DNA of 33,590 bases from an uncultured Eubacteriales bacterium (GTDB lineage Bacteria > Bacillota > Clostridia > Oscillospirales > CAG-272), in assembly GCA_905205065.1 (NCBI GenBank), contig CAJLCI010000028.1, positions 1 to 33,590 of the forward strand, given 5' to 3'. The notes under the pieces are model-generated. The model saw nothing but the letters and a program-made list of their open reading frames with translations. It had not been told where the DNA came from and did not search any database. Shown in pieces: positions 16,495 through 24,078 of the stretch. Position 1 is the first letter of the stretch; each line of letters begins with the position of its first letter. The position numbers were made by a program, and so were the translations under genes.

Positions 16495-16689
16495 TTATAC
16501 AGCCAGACCGGTGACGCTTTCCAATGTGCGGCCGTTTTTGCAAAGCTGGCGTAAGAGTAACCACAGCGTTTCGCTGTCAAGCGCTCGGATTTCCTGTTCC
16601 AGAAATTCCATTCGCTTGTGCTGAAAAGAACGGAGGGCGTTATTGTAGTTGTTGCCAAGGTGAATGACTGCATTCATTTTAAATTCCAT
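16495..16689 (-). CDS. Small conserved-looking protein between parB and recombinase
   Basis: The ATG at 16687-16689 follows ATAGGAGGTG, and the product (64 residues) begins MEFKMNAVIHLGNNYNNALR. It is mostly helical and charged, with a leucine-rich C-terminal half reading ETLWLLLRQLCKNGR. Spacing (11 bp after parB, 24 bp before the recombinase) shows a shared transcript. I do not recognise a named family. Confidence 0.65.
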   Translation of the reverse strand: MEFKMNAVIHLGNNYNNALRSFQHKRMEFLEQEIRALDSETLWLLLRQLCKNGRTLESVTGLAV

Positions 16690-16700
16690 AAGCGCACCTC

Positions 16701-17573
16701 CTATCTCGAATCTCGGTCACGGTTGCGAAGATACTTACGGTAATGTTCGCAAGCCCGTATAATGAAATCTTCCGTCTTTTGTGAGTCCATGCCTTTGGGA
16801 AGAACGGCTCGTAGGCGCTCGGCAGAAACTTTGATCGTTTCTTTTTGGTTGGCTTTTTCCTCACACATAATATTTTGGATAACGGCTTTGGTGAGCAGTC
16901 CTTCACGGTCTGCCTTGTGCATACGGAAAGCCTGCGAATAGGACGGCGTGCAGTCATTTTGCTCGCATTGTTCAAGAACATCGTATTGTAACTGGTCGTC
17001 CAAATACGAGAGTTCCACGCCAACAGACAGCGCCATTTTGCCTTCATCCATAAATTCAAGAAGTTCGGGAATAAGGTTTGTTAGGCGAATATAGCGGCGC
17101 ACCTGAGTTTTGCTGTCATCTGACTGCTGTGCGATTATATCCGCTGTTTCTAACTTCCGACCGACTTGGTCGGAAGTTAGATCCGAACGAAATCCCTGTC
17201 GGCTCATTGCATCAAGTTTCATCTTATACGCAAATGCCTTTTCAGAGGGCAAAATGTGTTCTCTGTGCAGGTTGCTGTCCACCACAGCAATAGCGGCGGA
17301 ATCTCGGTCGAGGGCATAAATTAAGGCAGGGACTTCTGTAATCCCTGCCTTAACTGCGGCGTGTAAGCGGCGATGCCCGCTTATTACTTCATATTCATCT
17401 GTGTTTTCAATCGGTCGAACAATCAGCGGCGAAAGAATTCCTTGCGTCTGCACACTTTCAATCAGCGTATTCATTTCCTCATCGTCCTTAACCTTGAACG
17501 GATGCCCCTCAAACGGGCGAAGTTTTTCTACCGGAATATTTACCGGCTGATTTCTTGTATTTTTCATTTTCAT
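16701..17573 (-). CDS. ParB/Spo0J-type partition protein
   Basis: The 290-residue protein has a ParB nuclease-like domain in which EYEVISGHRRLHAA contains the GHRR box (residues 66-69). The LHREHILPSEKAFAYKMKLD segment follows, and a KorB-like helix-turn-helix region covers about residues 130-190 (DSKTQVRRYIRLTNLIPELL). In such elements it binds specific sites and may stabilise the excised circle or control transcription. Its start overlaps the relaxase stop by 4 bp. A perfect inverted repeat lies inside the gene at 17151-17179. Confidence 0.9.
   Translation of the reverse strand: MKMKNTRNQPVNIPVEKLRPFEGHPFKVKDDEEMNTLIESVQTQGILSPLIVRPIENTDEYEVISGHRRLHAAVKAGITEVPALIYALDRDSAAIAVVDSNLHREHILPSEKAFAYKMKLDAMSRQGFRSDLTSDQVGRKLETADIIAQQSDDSKTQVRRYIRLTNLIPELLEFMDEGKMALSVGVELSYLDDQLQYDVLEQCEQNDCTPSYSQAFRMHKADREGLLTKAVIQNIMCEEKANQKETIKVSAERLRAVLPKGMDSQKTEDFIIRACEHYRKYLRNRDRDSR
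17151..17179. repeat. Perfect 12-bp inverted repeat inside parB
   Basis: TAACTTCCGACC (17151-17162), spacer GACTT and GGTCGGAAGTTA (17168-17179) form a perfect palindrome with 12-bp arms within the parB coding region. The encoded residues LTSDQVGRKLETA fall between the nuclease-like domain and the HTH. It could be a binding site for ParB itself or an RNA hairpin. Confidence 0.8.
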
Positions 17574-18934
17574 CTACTCCTATCTAAATATCTCGCACGG
17601 GCTTTTCTTTCAAGCTCGTGCTCTTGTTTTAATAATTCATACAAATGCGGAGGCTTCTCCAAAATCTTTTCCGCACGGCGAAGCCTTTCACGAACAGGCT
17701 TCATTTGTTTGCTGATCGCCTTTCGGCTCTCTTTGTTTTGGTTCTCATCCTCCGGCGATTTCGGGCGGCGGATACGGTTGCTTAATTCTTTACGTTCATG
17801 CTCCAAATTAGATAACTGTGCTTTGCTTTCATCAATGTTAGCTTTTAATTCGGCTACGGTGTGAATGTCATTTTCTTTGAGAAAATGATAATCTGCTACA
17901 AGGTTTTTCAAATCCTTTTCCGCCGCCCGTAAATCCGGCGACAGCAGCATTACATCAGCAAGTTCGGCTACAATTTGGATTACTGTTATCACGAGATAGA
18001 AAATCGTATCTACTAAAACAGTTGCCGCATCATAGCTGTGGTCAATGGAAAAGTCAAGCCGCCGTAGCTCATCTTCCAGCGGAAACTTTTTCGGCTTGTA
18101 CGGTGGACGGTACTCCAAGGTGAATAAGTGGTATCTGCTTTCTGCGTTTCTGTCTAACTGCGCCTGTACGATTTCCTTTGTAAAACCGATATTTGCAAGC
18201 CGAACAGAACGCTCCCAGTGCTTCGCTTTTACAGAAAATCGCACGGGGTCAAGCGTATATCCGAGCGCATATAACTGGCTCTCAAATTCTCTCGGAGAGG
18301 TAGCAAAAGACAGGCAGTATTCCACATCCTCACGGAGATAGTCCCGATGTGTTTTCTTGCCGGCTTTGTGCCGCCAATAATCCTTTTTGTGGCCTCCGTA
18401 GAAGCTACTGTTTTCAAGAACAGACAAACCGTGTTCCCGGCATATCTCATCCGACACACGGCGAAGCTCCTTGTGGTCACCGATTTTGTTTTGAAACTTT
18501 GCTCCATCTTTAAATGAAACGGGATTTACAACGAAATGACAATGCACATTTTCAGTGTTCAGGTGAACAGTCACAAGCACCTGATACCTATCGCCCCACA
18601 TCTTTCGGGCGGTTGCTTTGCCGATTTCAAAAGCCTGCTCCGGTGTAACCTCGCCTGTCTTAAAGCTCTGTATTCCGTGATAGCCGACAACCTTGCCACG
18701 AAGCCCGAACCGCCGCTGTACGGCAACCATTTCGGCATAAGCATTCTGCTTGGAGCAGTTGATACCGCCGACATACATTTTGCGGTCGGTCTTATTATCG
18801 TTTTCAGCGTAAGAAAGCGCCGCATATAAATCGTCATCCAAATATCTGCGGTCGGTGGTTTTATCAGGATTGTCGGCATAGTCGAGCGTTGCTTTTAGGT
18901 TTTTGTATATAGGCCAGAACCCAGTAACAGCCAC
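17570..18934 (-). CDS. MobP-type relaxase (MobA/MobL-like mobilization nuclease)
   Basis: The 454-residue relaxase nicks oriT and pilots the transferred strand. The N-terminal nuclease domain shows GYHGIQSF (about residues 84-91) and the metal-binding three-His motif HLNTENVHCHF (His124, His131, His133). The candidate catalytic tyrosine is near the N-terminus (Tyr10 or Tyr19). A helical, charged C-terminal half (about 340-450) follows. The gene begins 6 bp after mobC and overlaps parB by 4 bp. All expected nuclease motifs are present and the length is normal, so it is probably functional. Confidence 0.92.
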   Translation of the reverse strand: MAVTGFWPIYKNLKATLDYADNPDKTTDRRYLDDDLYAALSYAENDNKTDRKMYVGGINCSKQNAYAEMVAVQRRFGLRGKVVGYHGIQSFKTGEVTPEQAFEIGKATARKMWGDRYQVLVTVHLNTENVHCHFVVNPVSFKDGAKFQNKIGDHKELRRVSDEICREHGLSVLENSSFYGGHKKDYWRHKAGKKTHRDYLREDVEYCLSFATSPREFESQLYALGYTLDPVRFSVKAKHWERSVRLANIGFTKEIVQAQLDRNAESRYHLFTLEYRPPYKPKKFPLEDELRRLDFSIDHSYDAATVLVDTIFYLVITVIQIVAELADVMLLSPDLRAAEKDLKNLVADYHFLKENDIHTVAELKANIDESKAQLSNLEHERKELSNRIRRPKSPEDENQNKESRKAISKQMKPVRERLRRAEKILEKPPHLYELLKQEHELERKARARYLDRSR

Positions 18935-18940
18935 GTCGCA

Positions 18941-19312
18941 TCACACTCCATTCATCGTTTTCGCCGCAAGCGGCGAAACCTCACCATTCCGTGGATGCTC
19001 CTTCTCCCCACAAAGCAGGCTTTGCGGGGACCCCGTTGAGCACCCCTTTCCCGGCAATAGAAAAGCTGCTGTAATTTCTTTCAGCACATCACTGATTTCC
19101 TTGTCCAGCTCTGGTGAACTCGCTTTGTCGGCAAGTTCACCGAGCTTTTCAAGACAAAGAAAAAGAGCGTCAGGCGGAATACCTCTCGGCTCATACCCTA
19201 ACGCTCTTTGCTTGACATATTCAGTTGTACTCAGCCCACATTTTCGGGCTTTTGATTGTATTTTATCTTTTTCTTTTGCCGTGACACGCACAGCTATTCG
19301 TATATCTTTCAT
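18941..19312 (-). CDS. mobC: MobC-like relaxosome accessory protein
   Basis: I chose the ATG at 19310-19312 (MKDIRIAVRVTAKEKDKIQS), 9 bp after GAAGGA, giving 123 residues. The N-terminal ribbon-helix-helix DNA-binding fold and the motif ARKCGLSTTEYVKQRAL match MobC proteins, which help the relaxase open oriT. The last 35 residues look different (GSPQSLLCGEKEHPRNGEVS) and are encoded by palindromic DNA: CCCCACAAAG/CTTTGCGGGG at 19015-19038 and TTTCGCCGC/GCGGCGAAA at 18959-18978. The relaxase follows 6 bp later. Confidence 0.85.
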   Translation of the reverse strand: MKDIRIAVRVTAKEKDKIQSKARKCGLSTTEYVKQRALGYEPRGIPPDALFLCLEKLGELADKASSPELDKEISDVLKEITAAFLLPGKGCSTGSPQSLLCGEKEHPRNGEVSPLAAKTMNGV

Positions 19313-19624
19313 ATACAACATTCCTTCTTTCATTTTTTTCCGGGGGATTGGGGGCAGTAAGCCCCCAAAGAACAAAGCCGCAAGAAAATCTGCGGCTTTT
19401 GATTGGGACTTTGGCACACAAAGTCCCTGCTTGTTATACCGTAGGACACGCCCCGCAGGGCAGAAAGAAAAGCGGCTGTCGGATACCGGGATTCTGGCGT
19501 ATCTCTGCGCCATCCGATACCGAAAGCCACTCCCTTGCCCTTTGGGGCATATCTTCCTTTGAGCCAAACTGGCTCAGTTTTTTCTCGAAAATTGCTGTAT
19601 TGAGCCATAAATCCCGCTTTTGGC
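19313..19624. other. Candidate origin of transfer (oriT), hairpin-rich
   Basis: This 312-bp non-coding gap lies directly upstream of mobC and the relaxase. It contains a cluster of perfect inverted repeats: TTGGGGGC/GCCCCCAA (19349-19369), AAAGCCGC/GCGGCTTT (19374-19399), GGGACTTTG-gcaca-CAAAGTCCC (19405-19427), and GAGCCA/TGGCTC pairs near 19560-19627. The motif ACTTTGNGCACAC-like core beside a hairpin and next to a MobP relaxase is what an oriT is expected to look like. One hairpin may also serve as terminator for parR. The nick site itself cannot be fixed by eye. Confidence 0.55.
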
Positions 19625-19939
19625 TCAACCGAACATTTCAAGATCATCAAGAACACTCTTTTCATTTTCGGCTTGTTCTTCTTCGGTGAGTTCTGTCTTT
19701 GCCGACTGAAAAACAGGAGGTGCCGCAACCAACGACACCTCCTGCAATTCCTCCCGTATGATTTTCCGAATAGCTTCAAGCGAAATGCTATTAGCCGCAC
19801 TCTTTCCTGAAATAGTGTCAAGAACCGCCGACACAATAAAAGCATTGCGGGAATGTTCAAGTGATTGCAGAAACTTTACTGCTTCAGCCTGTTTCGGGTC
19901 ATCGGTGTCAAAACGCACATTGATTCTGTACTTGCTCAT
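19625..19939 (-). CDS. parR: ParR-like centromere-binding protein
   Basis: The 104-residue protein begins MSKYRINVRFDTDDPKQAEA. An N-terminal ribbon-helix-helix-like part (VRFDTDD, then NAFIVSAVLDTI) is followed by an acidic tail ending in EKSVLDDLEMFG, the kind of C-terminus that ParR proteins use to cap ParM filaments. It starts within the parM stop (4-bp overlap), the standard parMR order. GAGCCA/TGGCTC repeats just downstream (19560-19627) could be its binding sites. Confidence 0.8.
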   Translation of the reverse strand: MSKYRINVRFDTDDPKQAEAVKFLQSLEHSRNAFIVSAVLDTISGKSAANSISLEAIRKIIREELQEVSLVAAPPVFQSAKTELTEEEQAENEKSVLDDLEMFG

Positions 19940-20715
19940 AACTTCGCCTCGGATTTCATCTGTGCTTCTGCCAGATACTCATATCCTTTAGCGGCGGCAC
20001 AGATGTCATCGACGAATTTTACACGGTCAGGATTCACCTTGCTGAAATTCTTTATAAGACACCCGCCGCCTCCGGTTGCATACAGCGTCATGGTGTTTTC
20101 ATCATAGCCGTGATCACGAAGTCTGCGGAAGATGTCCTTTACATATTCCGCCGCAATGCCCTTGATGATTTTAAGATCAGCCGGAGCAATATTCGCCGTG
20201 CCTGTAATAAGAACCTCGTCTATAATGGCGTCGTTGATTTCTCGCTGCGTTTTCTGCATAAAGGCTTCCCGAATACTGAGCGTACACTGGTAAGTTCCGA
20301 ATTTCTCGGTGAACATTTTGCCCTGCTGCGGCTTGCCGTTTATCATATACAGCACATTCATCGTACCGTTGCCAATGTCGGCAATCAAATTAACGCCTTT
20401 CAGCGTAGTTGCAAAGCTTGCAATAGCGGCATATCCCTGCGGATAAATGCGAACATCATCAATATAGAGGTGGTAATCTACCTTTTTGTAGGTGAACTTT
20501 ACTTCTGTGTTTTTCATTAGATACGCCTTAAACTCTGCTTTTTGTCCGCTTGTCCAAGTAAGCGGCAGTCCTGCCGCAATAACAACGTGTGCTTCGGTGA
20601 GGTTTTCCACTCTCAGTTCCTTTGCAATTGCCGCAAGCGTCAGCACATAATAGTCCTCGTCTTTTACCTTGTCGGGAGCAAATTCCTTGTGTCCCTCGCC
20701 GATAAGATAATATAT
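19936..20715 (-). pseudogene. parM: ParM-like actin-type ATPase, 5' end missing
   Basis: In frame from 20715 the protein reads YYLIGEGHKEFAPDKVKDED and continues through ADIGNGTMNVLY (phosphate-binding loop) and YATGGGGCLIKNF (adenosine motif) to its normal end. The first about 80-90 residues, with the first phosphate motif, are absent, and upstream DNA is an unrelated plus-strand Rhs gene. An internal ATG at 20644-20646 gives a shorter frame but cannot restore the fold. Without its N-terminus it should not polymerise, so partitioning is likely lost in this arrangement. Confidence 0.85.
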
Positions 20716-21332
20716 TTACGTATTGTAGTAATGATTCAGTTAATGCGGTTGATTTTACAGGCATGTGTTCCACATCCGGTGGGAAATTTAGTAAAAAAAT
20801 ATATTTTATATAATAAAGCTGGAAATGATTTTAATGACCAGGCGAATTGGATGATAAAAAATAGATATAAAAAGGAAGACTGTGAGATATATGAAGTAAT
20901 ATATATTGATGATTTTGTGGATGCTTGGAATAGTCTTGTAAAAAGAAAAAAGATATTAATGATATATATCTATATTTACATGGTGGAACAAGTTGTTTAT
21001 ATTTTTATGGAGAAACGTATACGGTTGATCAAATGTATGATGATTTAGGTGAATTGACTGTACATGGAAAAGTATTTTTAAATTCATGTAATGGAGGAAC
21101 TTCAGTTGATGGCGGTGGATGGTCTGTTGCAGTTACATTAGCTATGCTTTGTCCAGGAGCATATGTAAGAGCCGTTGTGAATGGAAGTGTATATTATAGG
21201 AGCTGGAAGCAACCATTTGCAAAAAAAACGTTGACAAAAGAGGATAATGCATATTGGGCGGATTTTATGTATGTAAAAAATTATAACACAATTCAACTAT
21301 CTTTCGTAAATAAAAATAGGAAGTGGGAGTAA
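20709..21332 (+). pseudogene. Rhs C-terminal toxin-like domain, caspase-like, with two frameshifts
   Basis: The plus strand begins mid-gene with NIFTYCSNDSVNAVDFTGM, the end of an Rhs/YD-repeat core. A variable C-terminal domain follows. It changes frame at an A7 tract (20793-20799) and again at an A6 tract (20947-20952). Reading across the shifts gives KKYILYNKAGNDFNDQANW, then INDIYLYLHGGTSCLYFYG and GKVFLNSCNGGTSVDGGGWS. A beta-strand ending in His-Gly followed about 35-40 residues later by a strand ending in Ser-Cys-x-Gly is the pattern of clan CD (caspase-like/CHAT) peptidases. It ends NKNRKWE, 4 nt before the next gene. The caspase-like call is inference from pattern only. Confidence 0.6.
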
Positions 21333-21336
21333 TTTT

Positions 21337-21822
21337 ATGAAAAAAATATTATTGTTTGTTTTTATATCTTTAATTCTACTCATTGTAATTATATTTGTTA
21401 ATTTATTTTCATTTAGGCCATTAGACTTTGAACTGGAAGATGTTAAGAGCGTTGAAAAAACAGATTATAGTTCTGGACAATCATTAATATGGTTCGCGTT
21501 GAGAGATTCTGAATATCACACTCTCGAAGTGGGTACAAATTACTTTGATTATTTAGCTCATTTAGGTATTAATATAGATGAATTAAATTTGGATTTAAAG
21601 AAATATACTTATATTATAACTATAGGTCATAAATTATTTGATATAGAATATAGTCAAAGATATGCGTCCTTACGAAAAGGAATATTTGCTGACCAATACA
21701 TCGGAAAGGTGTTATTGGATAAAACAGAGACAAATGAAATATTTATATATAGGACGAGAAAAATAAATATTGATTACGATATCCACGGCGGTGTTAATTC
21801 ATTCGTAGAATATGCTAATTAA
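21337..21822 (+). CDS. Membrane-anchored protein, immunity candidate
   Basis: The 161-residue protein has one N-terminal membrane helix (MKKILLFVFISLILLIVIIF) and an extracytoplasmic domain of about 135 residues with no motif that I recognise. GGAG stands at normal distance before the ATG. The start is 4 nt after the stop of the Rhs C-terminal domain. In polymorphic toxin loci the gene directly after the toxin domain usually encodes its immunity protein, so that is the best guess. A plus-strand terminator follows at 21890. Confidence 0.7.
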   Translation: MKKILLFVFISLILLIVIIFVNLFSFRPLDFELEDVKSVEKTDYSSGQSLIWFALRDSEYHTLEVGTNYFDYLAHLGINIDELNLDLKKYTYIITIGHKLFDIEYSQRYASLRKGIFADQYIGKVLLDKTETNEIFIYRTRKINIDYDIHGGVNSFVEYAN

Positions 21823-21889
21823 GTAAATATATTAAATATTAAACTTAGCTCTTGTCTTTTTGTTTATAATTACTCATATATAGGATAAC

Positions 21890-21946
21890 CCCGGCAAACT
21901 CAGAAAGCCACGCAAAAGCGGCAGTCTGAGTTTGCCGGGAGTTTTT
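21890..21946 (+). terminator. Strong plus-strand terminator
   Basis: CCCGGCAAACTCAGA (21890-21904) pairs perfectly with TCTGAGTTTGCCGGG (21925-21939), followed by AGTTTTT. It ends the toxin/immunity-candidate transcript. The 230 bp from here to the next promoter contain no gene that I can support. Confidence 0.9.
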
Positions 21947-22180
21947 ATTTATTATCCTGCTTTTTAGTAAAAAGATTTAGACAGAAAAAGGAAGTGGAGC
22001 ACAGAAAAAATTATAGAAAGAATTAAAGAGAAGATTACAAAAGGGGTTACATAAAGTGATGAAGAGAAGAGTGCAGAGGGAAAAGTATTGGAGACCAAAC
22101 GGTGTATAGGCGAAGGGTAGCCGTGCGATATTCTGAGTCGCACAGGTCGGTATTCATTTATAAATCATAGATACCTTGTA

Positions 22181-22236
22181 ATAATATCGAAAATATTATG
22201 AAAAAATATTGACAACTTAATAAAAAAGAGTATAAT
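22181..22236 (+). promoter_or_regulatory. Promoter/operator module, copy 1
   Basis: TTGACA (22209-22214), a 16-bp spacer and TATAAT (22231-22236) form a consensus sigma-A promoter. Directly upstream, ATAATAT-cgaaa-ATATTAT (22181-22199) is a perfect inverted repeat that looks like an operator. The same arrangement recurs at 24926-24980. Confidence 0.85.
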
Positions 22237-22246
22237 CATACATATA

Positions 22247-22594
22247 TTGGAGTATAGTTGTTCTCGTCGCAGTAAATGGTATAACTCCGAGCGGAGAACA
22301 TATGCCGCGTGGGGAGTCTGCACAACGGTAAGCGACACAACGGCGTGCGGAATTGCGGGGATAAATCCGTACCGTTACAAAAGCTACTACTTTGATATCG
22401 AGATCGGTATGTACTACCTCCAGTCAAGATATTACGATCCTGTTGTCGGCAGATTTATTATTGCTGATGAAATTTTATTTATTATATCAATGAATCACGG
22501 TATTTTACATCATAATGTTTTTTCATATTGTTAAAACTATCCGATAAATAATAATAGTGATCCTTATGGGATTTACGCTCACGGTTCCGTATGA
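22247..22594 (+). pseudogene. Rhs core remnant with in-frame stop
   Basis: The frame reads TYAAWGVCTTVSDTTACGIA and NPYRYKSYYFDIEIGMYYLQ, then SRYYDPVVGRF. This is the highly conserved end of an Rhs core. An in-frame TAA (22532-22534) interrupts the expected FSYC-NYPINNNSDPYG motif, and a second stop follows at 22592-22594. There is no good start codon; a TTG follows the promoter directly. The N-terminal thousands of bases normal for an Rhs gene are missing, so this is a remnant joined to a promoter by deletion. Confidence 0.85.
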
Positions 22595-22868
22595 AAAATC
22601 TATGTCTTTTTCGAAGGCAAAATCTATATTTGCCATTTACGTATGAGGACACATTTTACTATGACCCACCTTTACATCCAGATCCGACAGACATTGTACG
22701 GTACGATTTTTTGCAAAGGGAGAATTTTATTACAAACGGTTGGGCTAAAAATTTTATTTCCATAGGCAAGATGTAGGGAAAACTGTTGCGTCAGATGGTT
22801 TTGATTTTCAGATTTACATAGCATCAAAATATATTAACCGGTGCTGAATAGTTGGAAGGGGTTTAAAA
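22595..22868 (+). other. Eroded coding DNA after the Rhs remnant
   Basis: Short open frames in different phases (for example 22591-22776, reading YEDTFYYDPPLHPDPTDIV) look like pieces of a former variable C-terminal toxin domain. No intact gene can be supported. GGAAGGGG at the end is the ribosome binding site of the next gene. Confidence 0.4.
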
Positions 22869-23360
22869 GTGAAGAAAAATAAAAGAATAATATTATTAAT
22901 TTTTATAGTAATATTTCTGACATGTACATTCTTGATTTTTGAACATAGAAAACTGCCTGAAAAAATGATAGCGTTAGGATGTGATATGGTTTTTACTCCG
23001 GACGGATACGCGGATAAATATTTATATGATCCTATAGGACATCATGTCTGGATGTTCTCACTGAATCAAAAAGAACAGCAATTAGCCGAACAGTACATAA
23101 ATGATTATCCGGATGTATGGGGAAACATGTCAGAGAAAATTCTTGGTATTATAAAAGTCCTGATAATTGAAAATGAGAAAGTCGGAATTGATAAAATTTC
23201 GATAGAAAATTCATACTGCAGTATTTTTAGTTTAGGGGACAAAGGCCTTATAAAAGATTATGAAGCAGTAGCCGAAGAAGGGCTGTTGCTGCCGAGGGCG
23301 ATATATATTTATGATAAATTGAATAAAAATTATTTTTGTATGTTTATAGCTAACAGATAA
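22869..23360 (+). CDS. Membrane-anchored protein, two-member family (copy 1)
   Basis: The 163-residue protein starts at a GTG behind GGAAGGGG. One N-terminal membrane helix (about residues 6-26) leads into an external domain. It is a paralog of the protein at 27607-28110. Shared landmarks are GHHVWMFSL versus GHRCWRYEL, the EQYIND/EEYIEK stretch followed by VW, and the C-terminal IYDKLN with two Tyr/Phe and a final NR. No known family is recognised. Its place right after an Rhs remnant makes an immunity role plausible but unproven. Confidence 0.72.
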   Translation: MKKNKRIILLIFIVIFLTCTFLIFEHRKLPEKMIALGCDMVFTPDGYADKYLYDPIGHHVWMFSLNQKEQQLAEQYINDYPDVWGNMSEKILGIIKVLIIENEKVGIDKISIENSYCSIFSLGDKGLIKDYEAVAEEGLLLPRAIYIYDKLNKNYFCMFIANR

Positions 23361-23442
23361 AAATATATTTGTTTATTCATATAAAATAATGCGGTTAAAA
23401 GTAATATTTTCTGAATTCAATATTAAAGTATCGGGTAATAGT

Positions 23443-23868
23443 ATGAAAAAGATTTTGAAATTGTTATTCGTCCTTGCGATGTTTTCTATTTGCTTTTTAT
23501 TAAAAAATGTAGTGATGTGGGAAGCCATGTATACTAATAATTATTCGTTGAGTTTAAAAGAAAACAGAGAAATAAAAAGAGTTGTTTTAGAATCAATAAA
23601 AGATCTGAATATTTCTTACTATAATGCTGACAAAGATAAGCTTTATCAGGAAAAGATGCCGGGAAGTGTTATTCAGTTCGGCGATGATCCTTCAAAAAAT
23701 AATTATTTGTTTTGCTCAGTACCTATTTATTTTATGAAAAGTATGGAAATATATCAGGATATATATTACTTTTACTTTCCGGCAGATTATTACCGAGGTT
23801 TTTATTATTGCATTGAAGTCAAAAAATTCGGTGATTCGTATAAAGTAATTTCTTTCGCGCTTGCCTGA
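23443..23868 (+). CDS. Hypothetical secreted or membrane-anchored protein
   Basis: I prefer the ATG at 23443-23445 (MKKILKLLFVLAMFSICFLL) because a signal/anchor helix begins there, giving 141 residues. The frame is open back to 23389, and neither start has a strong ribosome binding site. The external part is rich in Tyr and charged residues, with a tail reading DYYRGFYYCIEVKKFGDSYK. No family is recognised. The DNA just before its start resembles 26922-26985, where the ATG is changed to ATA. Confidence 0.6.
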   Translation: MKKILKLLFVLAMFSICFLLKNVVMWEAMYTNNYSLSLKENREIKRVVLESIKDLNISYYNADKDKLYQEKMPGSVIQFGDDPSKNNYLFCSVPIYFMKSMEIYQDIYYFYFPADYYRGFYYCIEVKKFGDSYKVISFALA

Positions 23869-23927
23869 TTTTTAATTTCAAAGTAACCATGCAAATTAGG
23901 ATTTTACGGATCTAACTATTAAGCAAT

Positions 23928-24078
23928 ATGAAGAGTAATAAAAAATGAAAGACAATATAGAATGAAAGACAATATAGAATGAAAGGCAATAAAAATGAAA
24001 AGCAATAAAAATGAAAAGCAATAAAAATGAAAAGCAATAAAAATGAGAGTCAATAAAAAGAAATGGCAATAAAAAATG
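23928..24078. repeat. 16-bp tandem repeat containing the next gene's start codon
   Basis: About nine copies of a 16-bp unit close to GCAATAAAAATGAAAA fill the gap before the lipoprotein gene. The first copies are variants (ACAATATAGAATGAAAG), the middle ones are nearly identical, and the last carries the ATG at 24076. Each unit contains ATGAAA. No Shine-Dalgarno site is visible ahead of the gene. Confidence 0.85.

Noticed and set aside
19330..19860. Minus-strand 176-codon frame over the hairpin-rich gap and parR
   Set aside because: It overlaps parR out of frame, and its hairpin-encoded part is not protein-like. The gap is better read as non-coding.
23928..24078. CRISPR array as explanation for the 16-bp repeats
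   Set aside because: The units are directly adjacent with no spacers, and no cas genes are present. The same holds for the repeats at 26262, 28190 and 31561.
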